From Micromonospora sp. R77 (GTDB lineage: Bacteria > Actinomycetota > Actinomycetes > Mycobacteriales > Micromonosporaceae), in NCBI RefSeq assembly GCF_022747945.1, contig NZ_JALDST010000001.1, positions 6,262,001-6,326,000 of the forward strand: a DNA stretch of 64,000 bases. Reading direction: 5' to 3'. Positions 50,652-59,302 of the stretch are shown here, one piece after another. Both the position numbers and the translations under genes were made by a program. Position 1 is the first letter of the stretch. Each line of letters opens with the position of its first letter. The notes beneath the pieces are model-generated. The model saw only the letters and a program-made list of their open reading frames with translations. It was not told the origin of the DNA and did not search any database.

Positions 50652-51365
50652 ATGAGCCTGGACCCGCACGAACTGCACCGGCGGTTCACCGCCCTGACCA
50701 CCGCCCACGTCGCCGACGCCTGCCTGCGCGCCGGGGTGCCGGTGCGCTGCGCCCCGGCCGCCGTCCGGCCCGTCCTGCCCGGCGTACGGCTCGCCTGTCG
50801 GGTCGCGCCGGCCCGGCACGTGGGCAGCGTCGACATCTTCCTGGAGGCGATCGACGGGGCCGCCCCCGGTGACGTGCTCGTCGTCGACAACGCCGACCGG
50901 GTCGACGAGAGCTGCGTCGGTGACCTGGTGGTCCTGGAGGCGTCCGCCGCCGGGCTGGCCGGAGTGGTGATCTGGGGGTTGCACCGCGACACCGCCGACA
51001 TTCGCGCGGTCGGGCTGCCCGTGTTCAGCACCGGCGCGATCCCCACCGGCCCGCTGCGGCTCGACCCGCGACCCGCCGACGCGCTGACCTCGGCGACGGT
51101 GGGGGAGTGGACCGTGGACCGCGACGACGTGGTGTTCGGCGACGACGACGGGGTGCTCTTCGTGCCGGCGGCGCGGGTCGACGAGCTGGTCGGGCTGGCC
51201 GAGTCCATCCGGGACACCGAGCGCCGGCAGGCCGAGCGGATCCGCGCCGGGGTGTCGCTGCGCGAGCAGGTGCGCTTCGGGGCGTACCTGGCGGGGCGGG
51301 AGCGGGAGCCGGCGCTGACCTTCCGGGAGCACCTGCGCGCGGTGGGCGGGGCGATCGAGGAATAG
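50652..51365 (+). CDS. RraA-family protein (HMG aldolase / oxaloacetate decarboxylase-like)
   Basis: A 237-residue protein of the RraA/demethylmenaquinone methyltransferase-like family: TTAHVADACLRAGVPVRCAP, APGDVLVVDNADRVDESCVG and DLVVLEASAAGLAGVVIWGL, DTADIRAVGLPVFSTG, and VDRDDVVFGDDDGVLFVPA. The Asp and Arg/His residues in these blocks bind Mg and the oxo-acid in aldolase members. Named RraA proteins inhibit RNase E, but most actinobacterial members are probably aldolases or decarboxylases. It is convergent with the FMN enzyme gene. Confidence 0.87.
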   Translation: MSLDPHELHRRFTALTTAHVADACLRAGVPVRCAPAAVRPVLPGVRLACRVAPARHVGSVDIFLEAIDGAAPGDVLVVDNADRVDESCVGDLVVLEASAAGLAGVVIWGLHRDTADIRAVGLPVFSTGAIPTGPLRLDPRPADALTSATVGEWTVDRDDVVFGDDDGVLFVPAARVDELVGLAESIRDTERRQAERIRAGVSLREQVRFGAYLAGREREPALTFREHLRAVGGAIEE

Positions 51366-51369
51366 GCCG

Positions 51370-52953
51370 TCAGCCGACGGCGGTCGCCGAGGGCGGGGCG
51401 CTGCCACCCCGGGGCGCCTCCGCCGTCATCACGCGGATGATCTCCGCCTGGTCGGCGGGAGAGGGCTGGCCCCAGCCGGGCCGGTACCCGTACACCTCGC
51501 GCAGTGGGGTGGAGGCGGTACGGCCGTCGAGGATCTCCACCGCGTCGGCGTCGATCAGGCCGGGGTGTTCCACCCCGCACGCCTCGGCGACCTTGACCAG
51601 GTCCCGTCGCAGCGTACGGATGTAGTTGGCGGCCCGCGCGGCCTTGAGGGTCGGGTCGAGGCCCCGGGCCAGCCAGGGGTTCTGGGTGGCGACACCGGTC
51701 GGGCAGGTGTCGGTGTGGCACTTCTGCGCCTGGATGCAGCCGATCGACAGCATCGCCTCCCGGCCCACGTTCACCATGTCGCAGCCCAGCGCGAACGCGA
51801 CGATGGCGTTGTCCGGCAGGCCGAGCTTGCCGGCGCCGATGAAGACGGTCCGCTCGTGCAGGTCCTTCTCGGCGAAGATCCGGTAGACGCGGGAGAAGCC
51901 CTGCTGGAAGGGGAGTGACACCGAGTCGGTGAAGATCAGCGGCGCGGCGCCGGTGCCGCCCTCGCCGCCGTCGACGTTGACGAAGTCGACGCCCCGGTCG
52001 GTGTCGCGCATCAGGGTGGTCAGTTCGTCCCAGAAGCCGAGGTCGCCGACGGCGGACTTGATGCCGACCGGCAGCCCGGTCTCGGCGGCGAGCAGCTCCA
52101 CCCAGTCCAGCAGGCTGTCGCAGTCGGAGAACTCGGCGTGCCGGGACGGGCTGACGCAGTCCTGTCCCTGTGGGATGCCCCGGGTGGCGGCGATCTCGGC
52201 CGACACCTTCGCCCCCGGCAGCAGCCCACCGAGGCTCGGCTTCGCGCCCTGGCTCGGTTTGATCTCCAACGCCCGTACCGGCGCGCCCGCGACCAGGTCC
52301 TTGAGCCGGTCCAGGCTGAACCGGCCGCGCTCGTCCCGGCACCCGAAGTACGCGGTGCCGAGCTGGAACACCAGGTCACCGCCGTTGCGGTGGTACGGCG
52401 ACAACCCGCCCTCACCGGTGTTCTGCAGGCAGCCGGCCAGCGCGGCACCCCGGTTGAGCGCCTCCACCGCCTTGCCCGACAGCGACCCGAAGCTCATGCC
52501 CGAGATGTTGACCACCGACCCGGGGCGGAACGCCCGCGCCCGCCCCCGGGGACCACCGAGCACCTTCGCGCAGGGCAGCTCCACCTCGTGCCCGGCGGTC
52601 GGCGCGGACGGCGGCACCGCCCGCCCGAACGTCCGGTGCTTGATGATCGGATACCCGGCCGTGTACTCGATGTCGTTGTCCGTGCCGAAGCCGAAGTAGT
52701 TGTTCTCCTTCTTCGCCGACGCGTAGATCCAGCGCCGCTGGTCCCGGGTGAACGGCCGTTCCTCGTTGTTGCCGGCGACGATGTACTGCCGCAGTTCCGG
52801 GCCGATCGCCTCCAGCAGGTAGCGGGCCCGCCCCACGACCGGGAAGTTGCGCAGCAGCGCGTGGTCGCGTTGCAGCAGGTCGCGGGCGGCGAGCGCGGCG
52901 ACGGCGGCGGAGACGACGGGTACGGCACGACGGGCCCAGTTCATGCCCGCCAT
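51370..52953 (-). CDS. FMN-binding glutamate synthase-family protein
   Basis: A 527-residue protein with an N-terminal membrane-proximal hydrophobic segment (AVPVVSAAVAALAARDLL) and a GltS-type FMN domain: NISGMSFGSLSGKAVEALNR, NTGEGGLSPYHRNGGDLVFQ, IKPSQGAKPSLGGLLPG, FVNVDGGEGGTGAAPLIFTD, GCDMVNVGREAMLSIGCIQA and CHTDTCPTGVATQ with three Cys that may hold an Fe-S cluster. There is no amidotransferase domain, so it is not a complete glutamate synthase. The ATG follows GGAG. The substrate of this stand-alone family is unknown. Confidence 0.92.
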   Translation of the reverse strand: MAGMNWARRAVPVVSAAVAALAARDLLQRDHALLRNFPVVGRARYLLEAIGPELRQYIVAGNNEERPFTRDQRRWIYASAKKENNYFGFGTDNDIEYTAGYPIIKHRTFGRAVPPSAPTAGHEVELPCAKVLGGPRGRARAFRPGSVVNISGMSFGSLSGKAVEALNRGAALAGCLQNTGEGGLSPYHRNGGDLVFQLGTAYFGCRDERGRFSLDRLKDLVAGAPVRALEIKPSQGAKPSLGGLLPGAKVSAEIAATRGIPQGQDCVSPSRHAEFSDCDSLLDWVELLAAETGLPVGIKSAVGDLGFWDELTTLMRDTDRGVDFVNVDGGEGGTGAAPLIFTDSVSLPFQQGFSRVYRIFAEKDLHERTVFIGAGKLGLPDNAIVAFALGCDMVNVGREAMLSIGCIQAQKCHTDTCPTGVATQNPWLARGLDPTLKAARAANYIRTLRRDLVKVAEACGVEHPGLIDADAVEILDGRTASTPLREVYGYRPGWGQPSPADQAEIIRVMTAEAPRGGSAPPSATAVG

Positions 52954-52974
52954 GTTCTCCGCACGCCTCGCCGG

Positions 52975-53784
52975 TCAAACTCCGCCGAGGCGGTCGGCGA
53001 ACGCGGCGCGCGTCGGCCCGTCGGTGCGGTCCAGCACCGCGAACGTCACCTCGTCGAACCAGCCGGGCGCAGCGGCGAGGGCGACCGCGAACGCGTCCGC
53101 CACCACGGCCGGGTCGTTGCGGAACACTCCGCAGCCCCACGCGCCGAGTACCAGCCGCCGGTGCCCGTGTGCCGCAGCGACCGCGAGCACCCGGGCCGCC
53201 CGGCCGCGCAGCACCGGCGCGACCCGGTCGGCGTCCGCGGGCTGGTTGCGCAGCACCGCACCCCGGTTGGGCGCGGCGGCGGTCAGCAACGACACCTCGT
53301 GTACGTCGTCCAGCAGCCGGCCCTTGTCGTCCCGGAACACCGGCACCCGCGGCGAATGGATCACCCGGTCGCTGTAGAGCAGGTCACCCTGCTGGCGGTG
53401 GAAGTCGTAGAACTCGCCGACGGCGGTGAGGCAGGGAAACAGCGCGGAGGCCCGGGCGACGCTCTCCTCCTGCGCCTGCGCGCCGGCGCGGAAGCCGCCG
53501 CCGGGGTTCTTCGCGGAGGCGAAGACCAGCGCGGCGACGGGCCCGTCGCCGGCGAGCCGGCGGGCGGCGACCAGGGTGCTCTCCCCGGTCACCTCGACCC
53601 GGGGCGCGTCGCCGCCGGTCGGGGGCGTGGCGAGCGGTTCGTCCGGCAGGTGCAGGCGGGTGCCGGCCACGGCGGCGCGTACCCCCTCGGCGAGGTCGAC
53701 GCTCGCGCCGTGCGCGGTGCGGTAGCCGCCCGCGTCGAGGATGTCCAGGGTGTCGCGGGCGATGGCCCGCAGCCGCGTACTCAT
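52975..53784 (-). CDS. TIGR02452-family protein (bacterial PARG-like macrodomain)
   Basis: A 269-residue protein with the poly(ADP-ribose) glycohydrolase signature: ALVFASAKNPGGGFRAGAQA followed directly by QEESVARAS, i.e. GGG then QEE with the catalytic Glu. Further family features are DLLYSDRVIHSPRVPVFRDD and LVLGAWGCGVFRNDPAVVAD. Bacterial members remove ADP-ribose chains. No ADP-ribosyltransferase is seen nearby. It starts at an ATG and is 22 nt upstream of the FMN enzyme gene on the same strand. Confidence 0.9.
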   Translation of the reverse strand: MSTRLRAIARDTLDILDAGGYRTAHGASVDLAEGVRAAVAGTRLHLPDEPLATPPTGGDAPRVEVTGESTLVAARRLAGDGPVAALVFASAKNPGGGFRAGAQAQEESVARASALFPCLTAVGEFYDFHRQQGDLLYSDRVIHSPRVPVFRDDKGRLLDDVHEVSLLTAAAPNRGAVLRNQPADADRVAPVLRGRAARVLAVAAAHGHRRLVLGAWGCGVFRNDPAVVADAFAVALAAAPGWFDEVTFAVLDRTDGPTRAAFADRLGGV

Positions 53785-53925
53785 GGGCGCAGATTGTGCG
53801 GCAGCGGACCCGCCGGCGACGACCGGTTATCGGGGCGGCGGCGGACCCTCGGTCGCCTCGGGCTCGCCGTCCTCCACGGGGTACCACTCACCGTGACGGT
53901 GGCGTGCCAGACTGACCCGGTGGTG

Positions 53926-55602
53926 ATGGCCCGACCTGAGAACGACGCACGCACCGGTTCGCCGGTACGTGGTCGGCACGACCGTCTGCCCCTGCTGTTC
54001 GCCGTGGTGCTCGGGGGTGCAGGGCTCGGCTACCGGCTGGTCATGCTGCTTCTCGACGTCCCGCCGTCCAACAGCGACGAGGCGACGATGGGGCTCGCCG
54101 CCCTGCACATCTCCGAGGGTCGGCACTGGCCGGCGTTCTTCTACGGCCAGCACTACATGGGCACCCTGGAGGCATACCTCGCCGCGCCGATCGTTGCCTG
54201 GCTCGGCCCGTCCGTGCTCGCCCTGCGCCTACCGCTGCTGCTGCTCTACACCGCGTTCCTGGCCCTGCTCTGGCTGCTCACCCGATGGCTCTACTCGCCG
54301 TGGCTGGCCACCTTCACGGTGGGGTTGCTCGCCCTCGGCTCCGACCGGATCCTGAAGAACCAGCTCATCGCCGGTGGTGGATATCCCGAGATCAACCCGC
54401 TGGGAGTGCTGCTCCTGCTGCTCGCAGTGGCGCTGGCCCTGGGCCGGATACGACGCCGGACCGTCGGCTACGCCGCCTGGGGCCTGGTCGCCGGGGTGCT
54501 GGTCTGGGACAACTGGCTGATCATGCCCTACCTGGCGGCGGCCGGGGTGCTGCTGCTGGCCGCCGACCGTCGGCAGGTGCTCCGCCGGGGCGGGCGGGAC
54601 GGCGTGGCCCTCCTCGGCGGGCTGCTGCTCGGCGCCGCTCCGATGCTGGTCCACGCTGTCGACACCGGCCGGGATCCCTTCTCGGTCTTTCTCGGTCTCA
54701 GCGGTGGCGGGCAGGCCGGCTCGGCGGACCGCCTCTACGGTGGGGTGATCTTCGGCCTGCCGATGGGCACCGGGATGTGTGCGCCGAGCCACTGTCAACC
54801 GTGGCAGCTCTGGTGGGGGCTGGCCTACCCGGTGCTGCTGGTCGCCGCCGGAGTGCTGGCCTGGCGGGGACTGCGCAGAACCACCGGGGGCGTGACCGGT
54901 CCCGGGCGCGACGTCGAACCGGACGGACCTCGCGTCTGGTCCGCTGACCGGGTCCGGCAGGCGGCCCGACTCGCGCTCGTCGGCGCGGCCGGCGCGAGCC
55001 TGGTCTCCTATGCGCTCAGCAGTGCTGCGGGGGCGACTCCGGTGGAGAGCGCCCGCTACCTGCACTGCCTGCTCATCTCCACGCCGGCGGTGCTCTGGCC
55101 GCTGTGGCGGCTGGCCGGCCGTTCCGATGGTCGTGACGGCGACGGTGGACCTCGGCGGGCGTACCGGATCGGAGCACGGGCCACGCTGGCCGGGGTGATC
55201 GGCACGGCGCTGGTGGCCACCACCGGTCTGGTGGGGCAGGCGGCGGACTACCAGCGGCTCGCCGAGCAGCGCCGGGACCTGGTGGCGACGCTCCGTGCCG
55301 ACGGCGTACGGCATGTCTACGCCGACTACTGGACCTGTAACAACATCACCTTCGCCACGGGTGAAGAGATCGTCTGCGCCGTGCTCGGCGAGGACCTGCG
55401 GGCCGGCCTGGACCGCTACCTCCCGTACCGTGACGACGTCAACCGTGCCCCGCGGCCGACCTTCGTCCTACCGGAGGGTTCGACGGTGAGCGCGGCGGTC
55501 TCCGGACACCTCACCGGAGAGGGCATCGATCCACAGGCACGACACGTCGCCGGGTACGACATCTACCAGCCCCGCGAGCGCGGCGGGCTGCCCCGGCCGT
55601 AG
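53926..55602 (+). CDS. GT39-like polytopic membrane protein (glycosyltransferase/dolichyl-phosphate mannosyltransferase-like)
   Basis: A 558-residue protein with about 10 helices. The first loop holds LDVPPSNSDEATMGLAALHI, an acidic pattern (DE) placed as in GT-C enzymes, then FYGQHYMGTLEAYLAAPIVA. A large C-terminal extracytoplasmic domain (about 430-558) contains VYADYWTCNNITFATGEEIV. It probably transfers a sugar from a polyprenyl phosphate outside the cell. ATG 53926 is chosen; two GTG codons just before it (53920, 53923) are equally possible. It stands alone. Confidence 0.82.
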   Translation: MARPENDARTGSPVRGRHDRLPLLFAVVLGGAGLGYRLVMLLLDVPPSNSDEATMGLAALHISEGRHWPAFFYGQHYMGTLEAYLAAPIVAWLGPSVLALRLPLLLLYTAFLALLWLLTRWLYSPWLATFTVGLLALGSDRILKNQLIAGGGYPEINPLGVLLLLLAVALALGRIRRRTVGYAAWGLVAGVLVWDNWLIMPYLAAAGVLLLAADRRQVLRRGGRDGVALLGGLLLGAAPMLVHAVDTGRDPFSVFLGLSGGGQAGSADRLYGGVIFGLPMGTGMCAPSHCQPWQLWWGLAYPVLLVAAGVLAWRGLRRTTGGVTGPGRDVEPDGPRVWSADRVRQAARLALVGAAGASLVSYALSSAAGATPVESARYLHCLLISTPAVLWPLWRLAGRSDGRDGDGGPRRAYRIGARATLAGVIGTALVATTGLVGQAADYQRLAEQRRDLVATLRADGVRHVYADYWTCNNITFATGEEIVCAVLGEDLRAGLDRYLPYRDDVNRAPRPTFVLPEGSTVSAAVSGHLTGEGIDPQARHVAGYDIYQPRERGGLPRP

Positions 55603-55717
55603 CGGCCCCGATACGTGCATTTTCGTGTGTGTCGGCATTGCTTGATCTTTTAACGGTGGGAATTGCGGCTCGCGGGATTGCCATTCGCGCTGTCTAATAA
55701 CGTTGTACAGATCACGC

Positions 55718-55746
55718 TTGTCGATGACATTCACATCAACTAAAGT
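55718..55746 (+). promoter_or_regulatory. Housekeeping-type promoter
   Basis: TTGTCG (55718-55723), a 17-bp spacer and TAAAGT (55741-55746) in an AT-rich stretch, about 145 nt before the small secreted protein gene. Confidence 0.5.
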
Positions 55747-55890
55747 GACTTTCGGGTGGCCTCACAACGGTCGCCAAACCGGGGGATTTACCATAGGCAG
55801 CCAGCCGCGACTGGCGCGCGGTCGCAGTGCGGGTTCCATATTTCCTCCGGTCGGAATCATCTGTTTTCCGCTCAGCAGGAGGAGAAGGAA

Positions 55891-56214
55891 ATGATCCGCA
55901 AGCTCGCAACGACCGCAGCCGTTCTCGCCACGAGTGCCGTCGCGGCCGTCACCGTCATGGCGCCGCCGGCCTCGGCGAGCACAGCAGGAGCCGAGTGGTA
56001 CGGTACCGTTCACGTCACACTGAACACCTCGACCAGCTACGGAGGCTGGATCGACGGTAACGGCCCGGACAGCTACCGGTTCTGGATTCAGTGCTCCAAC
56101 GGCTCCGAGTACCGGGGCGTCACCCGGTGGGCCGGAGACCGGCGTGGCTCGTTCGCGTACTGCCCGTCCGGCACCTCCGGCGTGTCCAGGGGCTGGGACC
56201 TGCTCCCCGCCTGA
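55891..56214 (+). CDS. Small secreted protein
   Basis: A 107-residue preprotein. The signal peptide (AVLATSAVAAVTVMAPPASA) ends near residue 30. The mature 77 residues have two Cys (68, 91) and many aromatic and Gly residues (STSYGGWIDGNGPDSYRFWI, YRGVTRWAGDRRGSFAYCPS), compatible with a small beta-sandwich. I recognise no family. A strong ribosome site (GGAGGAGAAGGAA) directly precedes the ATG, and a promoter and terminator frame it, so it is probably well expressed. Confidence 0.8.
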   Translation: MIRKLATTAAVLATSAVAAVTVMAPPASASTAGAEWYGTVHVTLNTSTSYGGWIDGNGPDSYRFWIQCSNGSEYRGVTRWAGDRRGSFAYCPSGTSGVSRGWDLLPA

Positions 56215-56249
56215 CATTTCTGTAATTGACGCTATTCTTCGCTACGGGG

Positions 56250-56313
56250 CGAGCGCGACTTCGAATGATGTTTCATTCCCCACGCCGGGAGATCATCAGA
56301 GAAGTCGCGCTCG
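56250..56313 (+). terminator. 13-bp stem with internal hairpin
   Basis: CGAGCGCGACTTC (56250-56262) pairs exactly with GAAGTCGCGCTCG (56301-56313). The 38-nt loop has its own GAATGA/TCATTC pairing. TTTCGTC follows. The remaining 56314-56551 has no gene. Confidence 0.65.
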
Positions 56314-56551
56314 TTTCGTCATCACCGCCGGGCGACCTGTTTCGGCATGGAACCAGCCAACCGATTCCGGTCAATGAATCCTTTTCTTCGTGAGGGGCCT
56401 GGTCACGGTGGGCGCGGCGGGAATTTCGCGCCGACCGCGCCGACCGTGCCCGGCGCCGAGGTCGGTGGTGGCGCCTCGACGCCGGCCGGCAGACCCTGCT
56501 CGCCCTGGCCCGGCTCCGAAACGGTGACACCATCGCCCGTCCGGCCTGCGG

Positions 56552-57346
56552 CTACACGGACGGGTCCCAGGCGATGAGCTGCTCGAAGACGCGACGGTCG
56601 CCGTCCACCTCCAGCTTCGGAGAATCCAGCGGTATGCGGCCGTAAAAGAACAGAACCAGGTCACTGGCCGTGCCCCGGGCGGAGGCGTCGGCCGTGTCCG
56701 GGTCGTCGCTGGCAGCCGGCGCGCCGAGGCGGGCGGCCCAGGCGCCGTCGCGGGACAGCCGAAGGCGCCAAGAGCGGCCCTCGGTGGCGTAGTAGTCGAC
56801 GACCGCGGGTTCGTGCGGCCAGGCGACATCCGTCGAGCAGAGGGTGAACTGGCAGTCGTCGAAAGCGTCGAGGGCGACCTCGTCCGGCAGCGGCTCCGGG
56901 TCCCCGACGGCGAGCTGGACATCGTAGGTGTGCACCGCGATCTCGGGCACCTGGCGCCGAGCCCATGCACCGGAGGTTTCCGGTGACTGCGAGTCACCCC
57001 AGAACGTCCAACAACCGCGGTCCGGGCCGGCCTCGCGCAGCGCGCTCGTCAGTCGCTCGACGGACTCGGTCCACCAGGCCAGGAGAGCCTCGCGTTCCCG
57101 AGGCGCACCCGCGCCGTCGTCCCAAGCGGACTTCTCCGGGGGAGCGTCGGCCGGCCCGGCGGCGACGATGGCGGCCGTCCTGCGGCGGCCCGTGCCCAGG
57201 TGCTGCACGAGATCGAACAGCGTCCACTCCGGACAGCTCGGCACCGGCACGTCGAGGTGGGGCGCCGCAGCGACCGCAGCCCGGAAGGCGGTCGACCGTT
57301 CGTTAATCAGCCGCAGATGATCAGAGAACGTCAAAGTCTCGTGCAC
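56552..57346 (-). CDS. Maleylpyruvate isomerase-family (MDMPI) mycothiol-dependent enzyme
   Basis: A 264-residue protein. The N-terminal DinB-like part has HLDVPVPSCPEWTLFDLVQH then LGTGRRRTAAIVAAG, with the metal-binding His, and a second His in PEIAVHTYDVQLAVGDPEPL. The C-terminal MDMPI_C part (about 170-264) has LRLSRDGAWAARLG and ARGTASDLVLFFYGRIPLD. Such enzymes use mycothiol for isomerisation or detoxification; the substrate is not known here. The GTG start is preceded by a weak site. The 191 bases upstream hold only the terminator of the MFS gene. Confidence 0.88.
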   Translation of the reverse strand: MHETLTFSDHLRLINERSTAFRAAVAAAPHLDVPVPSCPEWTLFDLVQHLGTGRRRTAAIVAAGPADAPPEKSAWDDGAGAPREREALLAWWTESVERLTSALREAGPDRGCWTFWGDSQSPETSGAWARRQVPEIAVHTYDVQLAVGDPEPLPDEVALDAFDDCQFTLCSTDVAWPHEPAVVDYYATEGRSWRLRLSRDGAWAARLGAPAASDDPDTADASARGTASDLVLFFYGRIPLDSPKLEVDGDRRVFEQLIAWDPSV

Positions 57347-57484
57347 CCCGGGTTTCTACCAGTGTGCTCCGACGACCGGACAGCGATTTTCGCAGCCGAC
57401 GCGGCCGCGGCACTGGCACGCCCGGGTGCCACCTGCCGTGACCTGCACCGTCACGGTGAAATTGGCTCAACATCCACCGACGCG

Positions 57485-57528
57485 GCGGACGCGGCGTGCA
57501 CCGGATTCCGGTGGCACGCCGCGTCCGC
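57485..57528 (-). terminator. 20-bp stem-loop after the MFS gene
   Basis: GCGGACGCGGCGTGC (57485-57499) plus ACCGG pairs with CCGGT and GCACGCCGCGTCCGC (57514-57528), one bulged G. It starts 10 nt beyond the MFS stop. Confidence 0.75.
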
Positions 57529-57537
57529 GGACCCGGG

Positions 57538-59193
57538 TCAGCGCTGGCCGACCCGCCGGGGCAGCAGGAAGCTCGCCAGGATCGCCAGGGAGAACATGAC
57601 GATCTGGTAGACCAGCGCCCGCTCCATGGTCTGCTGGTAGGCGACGCGGGTGGCGTCACGCTGGAAGTCGTCGGCGCGTCCCGCCTGGGCCCGGCAGGCG
57701 TCCGAGTCGGCGATCGGGTTGGCCAGCCGGATCCGCTCCTCGAAGCAGGTCCGGGCCTGTGCGACCACCGTGTCCGCCTCCGCCGCCGAGACGCCCTGCG
57801 CGGTCAGTTGGCTCCGCAGCGCGGTCTCCTGCGTGTCGGCGACCGGCGCCGACTGCACGGAGAGCAGGACGAAGAACACCATCGAGCTCAGCGCGATGCC
57901 GATCGCCGCGCCCATCTGCTGCACCGTGTTGAACACGCCGGAGGCCGATCCGGCGGCGTCCACCGGGACGTCGTTGAGCGTGTACGTGAGCAGTGGCGCG
58001 AAGGTCATGCCCATGCCCGCCCCGCCGATGACCAGGCCGGGCACGAGCGCCCACGGGGTGATCACGTCGAAGGTGTGCACCGCGACGATCAGCAGCAGCA
58101 TGCCGGTGATCAGCATGCCCAGACCCAGTTGCAGGCCGAGCCGCCCCAGCTTGGGCGTGATCCGTCGGGCCGAGATCGCGGTGAACAGCGGTACGGCGAA
58201 GCCCCAGATCACTCCCACCAGGCCAGCCTTGATCACCGAGTAGCCCTGGCCCATCTGCAGGTAGAGCATGTTGAGCAGGAAGAACGGCATCACGCCGCCC
58301 ATGAACAGCAGGGACACCGCCAGGCCACCCCGGAACGACCGGTGCGAGAACAGCGACATCGGGATGAGTGGTGAGTCGGCCCGTCGCCGTTCGACCACGA
58401 CCAGCGCGGCGAACGCGGCGGCCGAGGCGACGAGGCTGAGCACGATCCAGATCGGGTTGCCCAGCGACCCGCCCTGGATAAGCGGGAACACCAGCAGCAG
58501 CATGCCGACGCCGACCAGCAACGCGCCGGGGATGTCCAGCCGCCGCGCGGATTCCGCCTTCGACTCCGGCACCAGCTTCACCGTCACGATCAGGCAGACG
58601 ATCGCGATCGGCAGGTTGACCAGGAAGATGGTGCGCCAGGTCAGGCCGGCGATGTTGGTGGCGGTGAGCAGCGCACCGACGATCGGACCGGCGACGGTGC
58701 CGACGGCGAACACCACGCTCAGCGCGGAGAACGCCTTCCCACGGTCGTGCGGCGGGTACATCACCTGCAGGATCGACAGCACCTGCGGCACCATCAACGC
58801 GCCCATGCCGCCCTGCACGAAGCGGGCCGCGGTCAGCTGTTCCGGCGCGACGGCCAGGCCCGCCGCCAGGGACGCCAGCGCGAACCCGGTCATGCCGATG
58901 ATGAAGATCCGCTTGCGGCCGTAGATGTCGCCCAGCCGGCCGCCGGTGACGAGCATCGTGGCGAAGGCGAGGGTGTACGCACCCACCGTCCATTGGATGT
59001 CCGAGGGTGAGGCTCCGATCTCCTCCTGGATCGTCGGTAGGGCCACGTTGACGATGACGATGTCCAGCAGGTCGAGCAGCAACCCCAGCAGGACGGCGAA
59101 GAGGGCGATCGTCCGTAGCCGCCCGGTGATCGGCGGTGGTGGTGGGGCCGGGGTGGCCGCGTCGGTGGACGGCTCTGTCGTGGATCGTGTCAT
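57538..59193 (-). CDS. MFS drug exporter, DHA2 (14-TM EmrB/QacA) family
   Basis: A 551-residue transporter with 14 predicted helices. DHA2 features are LFAVLLGLLLDLLDIVIVNV (motif with Asp residues in TM1), GRLGDIYGRKRIFIIGMTGF (loop 2-3 motif), QGGMGALMVPQVLSILQVMY and VFAVGTVAGPIVGALLTATN (motif C region). A soluble loop near 450-510 separates the last two helices. It exports small molecules using the proton gradient. The ATG follows GAGGGA. No TetR repressor is adjacent, but it is divergent from the aldehyde dehydrogenase and lies at the edge of the presumed biosynthetic cluster. Confidence 0.94.
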   Translation of the reverse strand: MTRSTTEPSTDAATPAPPPPPITGRLRTIALFAVLLGLLLDLLDIVIVNVALPTIQEEIGASPSDIQWTVGAYTLAFATMLVTGGRLGDIYGRKRIFIIGMTGFALASLAAGLAVAPEQLTAARFVQGGMGALMVPQVLSILQVMYPPHDRGKAFSALSVVFAVGTVAGPIVGALLTATNIAGLTWRTIFLVNLPIAIVCLIVTVKLVPESKAESARRLDIPGALLVGVGMLLLVFPLIQGGSLGNPIWIVLSLVASAAAFAALVVVERRRADSPLIPMSLFSHRSFRGGLAVSLLFMGGVMPFFLLNMLYLQMGQGYSVIKAGLVGVIWGFAVPLFTAISARRITPKLGRLGLQLGLGMLITGMLLLIVAVHTFDVITPWALVPGLVIGGAGMGMTFAPLLTYTLNDVPVDAAGSASGVFNTVQQMGAAIGIALSSMVFFVLLSVQSAPVADTQETALRSQLTAQGVSAAEADTVVAQARTCFEERIRLANPIADSDACRAQAGRADDFQRDATRVAYQQTMERALVYQIVMFSLAILASFLLPRRVGQR

Positions 59194-59243
59194 CGGCGGA
59201 TCCCTCGTGACTCGGGTCGGCGGGTGTTCGTCAGGCTATCGGT

Positions 59244-59265
59244 GAAGACACTCTATGAAAACACT
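59244..59265 (+). promoter_or_regulatory. Repeated GAANACACT motif, MFS/aldehyde dehydrogenase promoter region
   Basis: GAAGACACT (59244-59252) and GAAAACACT (59257-59265), 13 bp apart, followed by TAGTAGGGT (59266-59274 region) and the ribosome site. A similar pair lies at 62542-62560. Confidence 0.45.
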
Positions 59266-59302
59266 AGTAGGGTTTACTCGTATATCAGGAGAGGATCGTG
59301 TC

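Noticed and set aside
52138..53925. Long plus-strand extension in frame with the GT39-like gene
   Set aside because: It overlaps two well-supported minus-strand genes (FMN enzyme and PARG-like); the membrane protein begins at about 53926.
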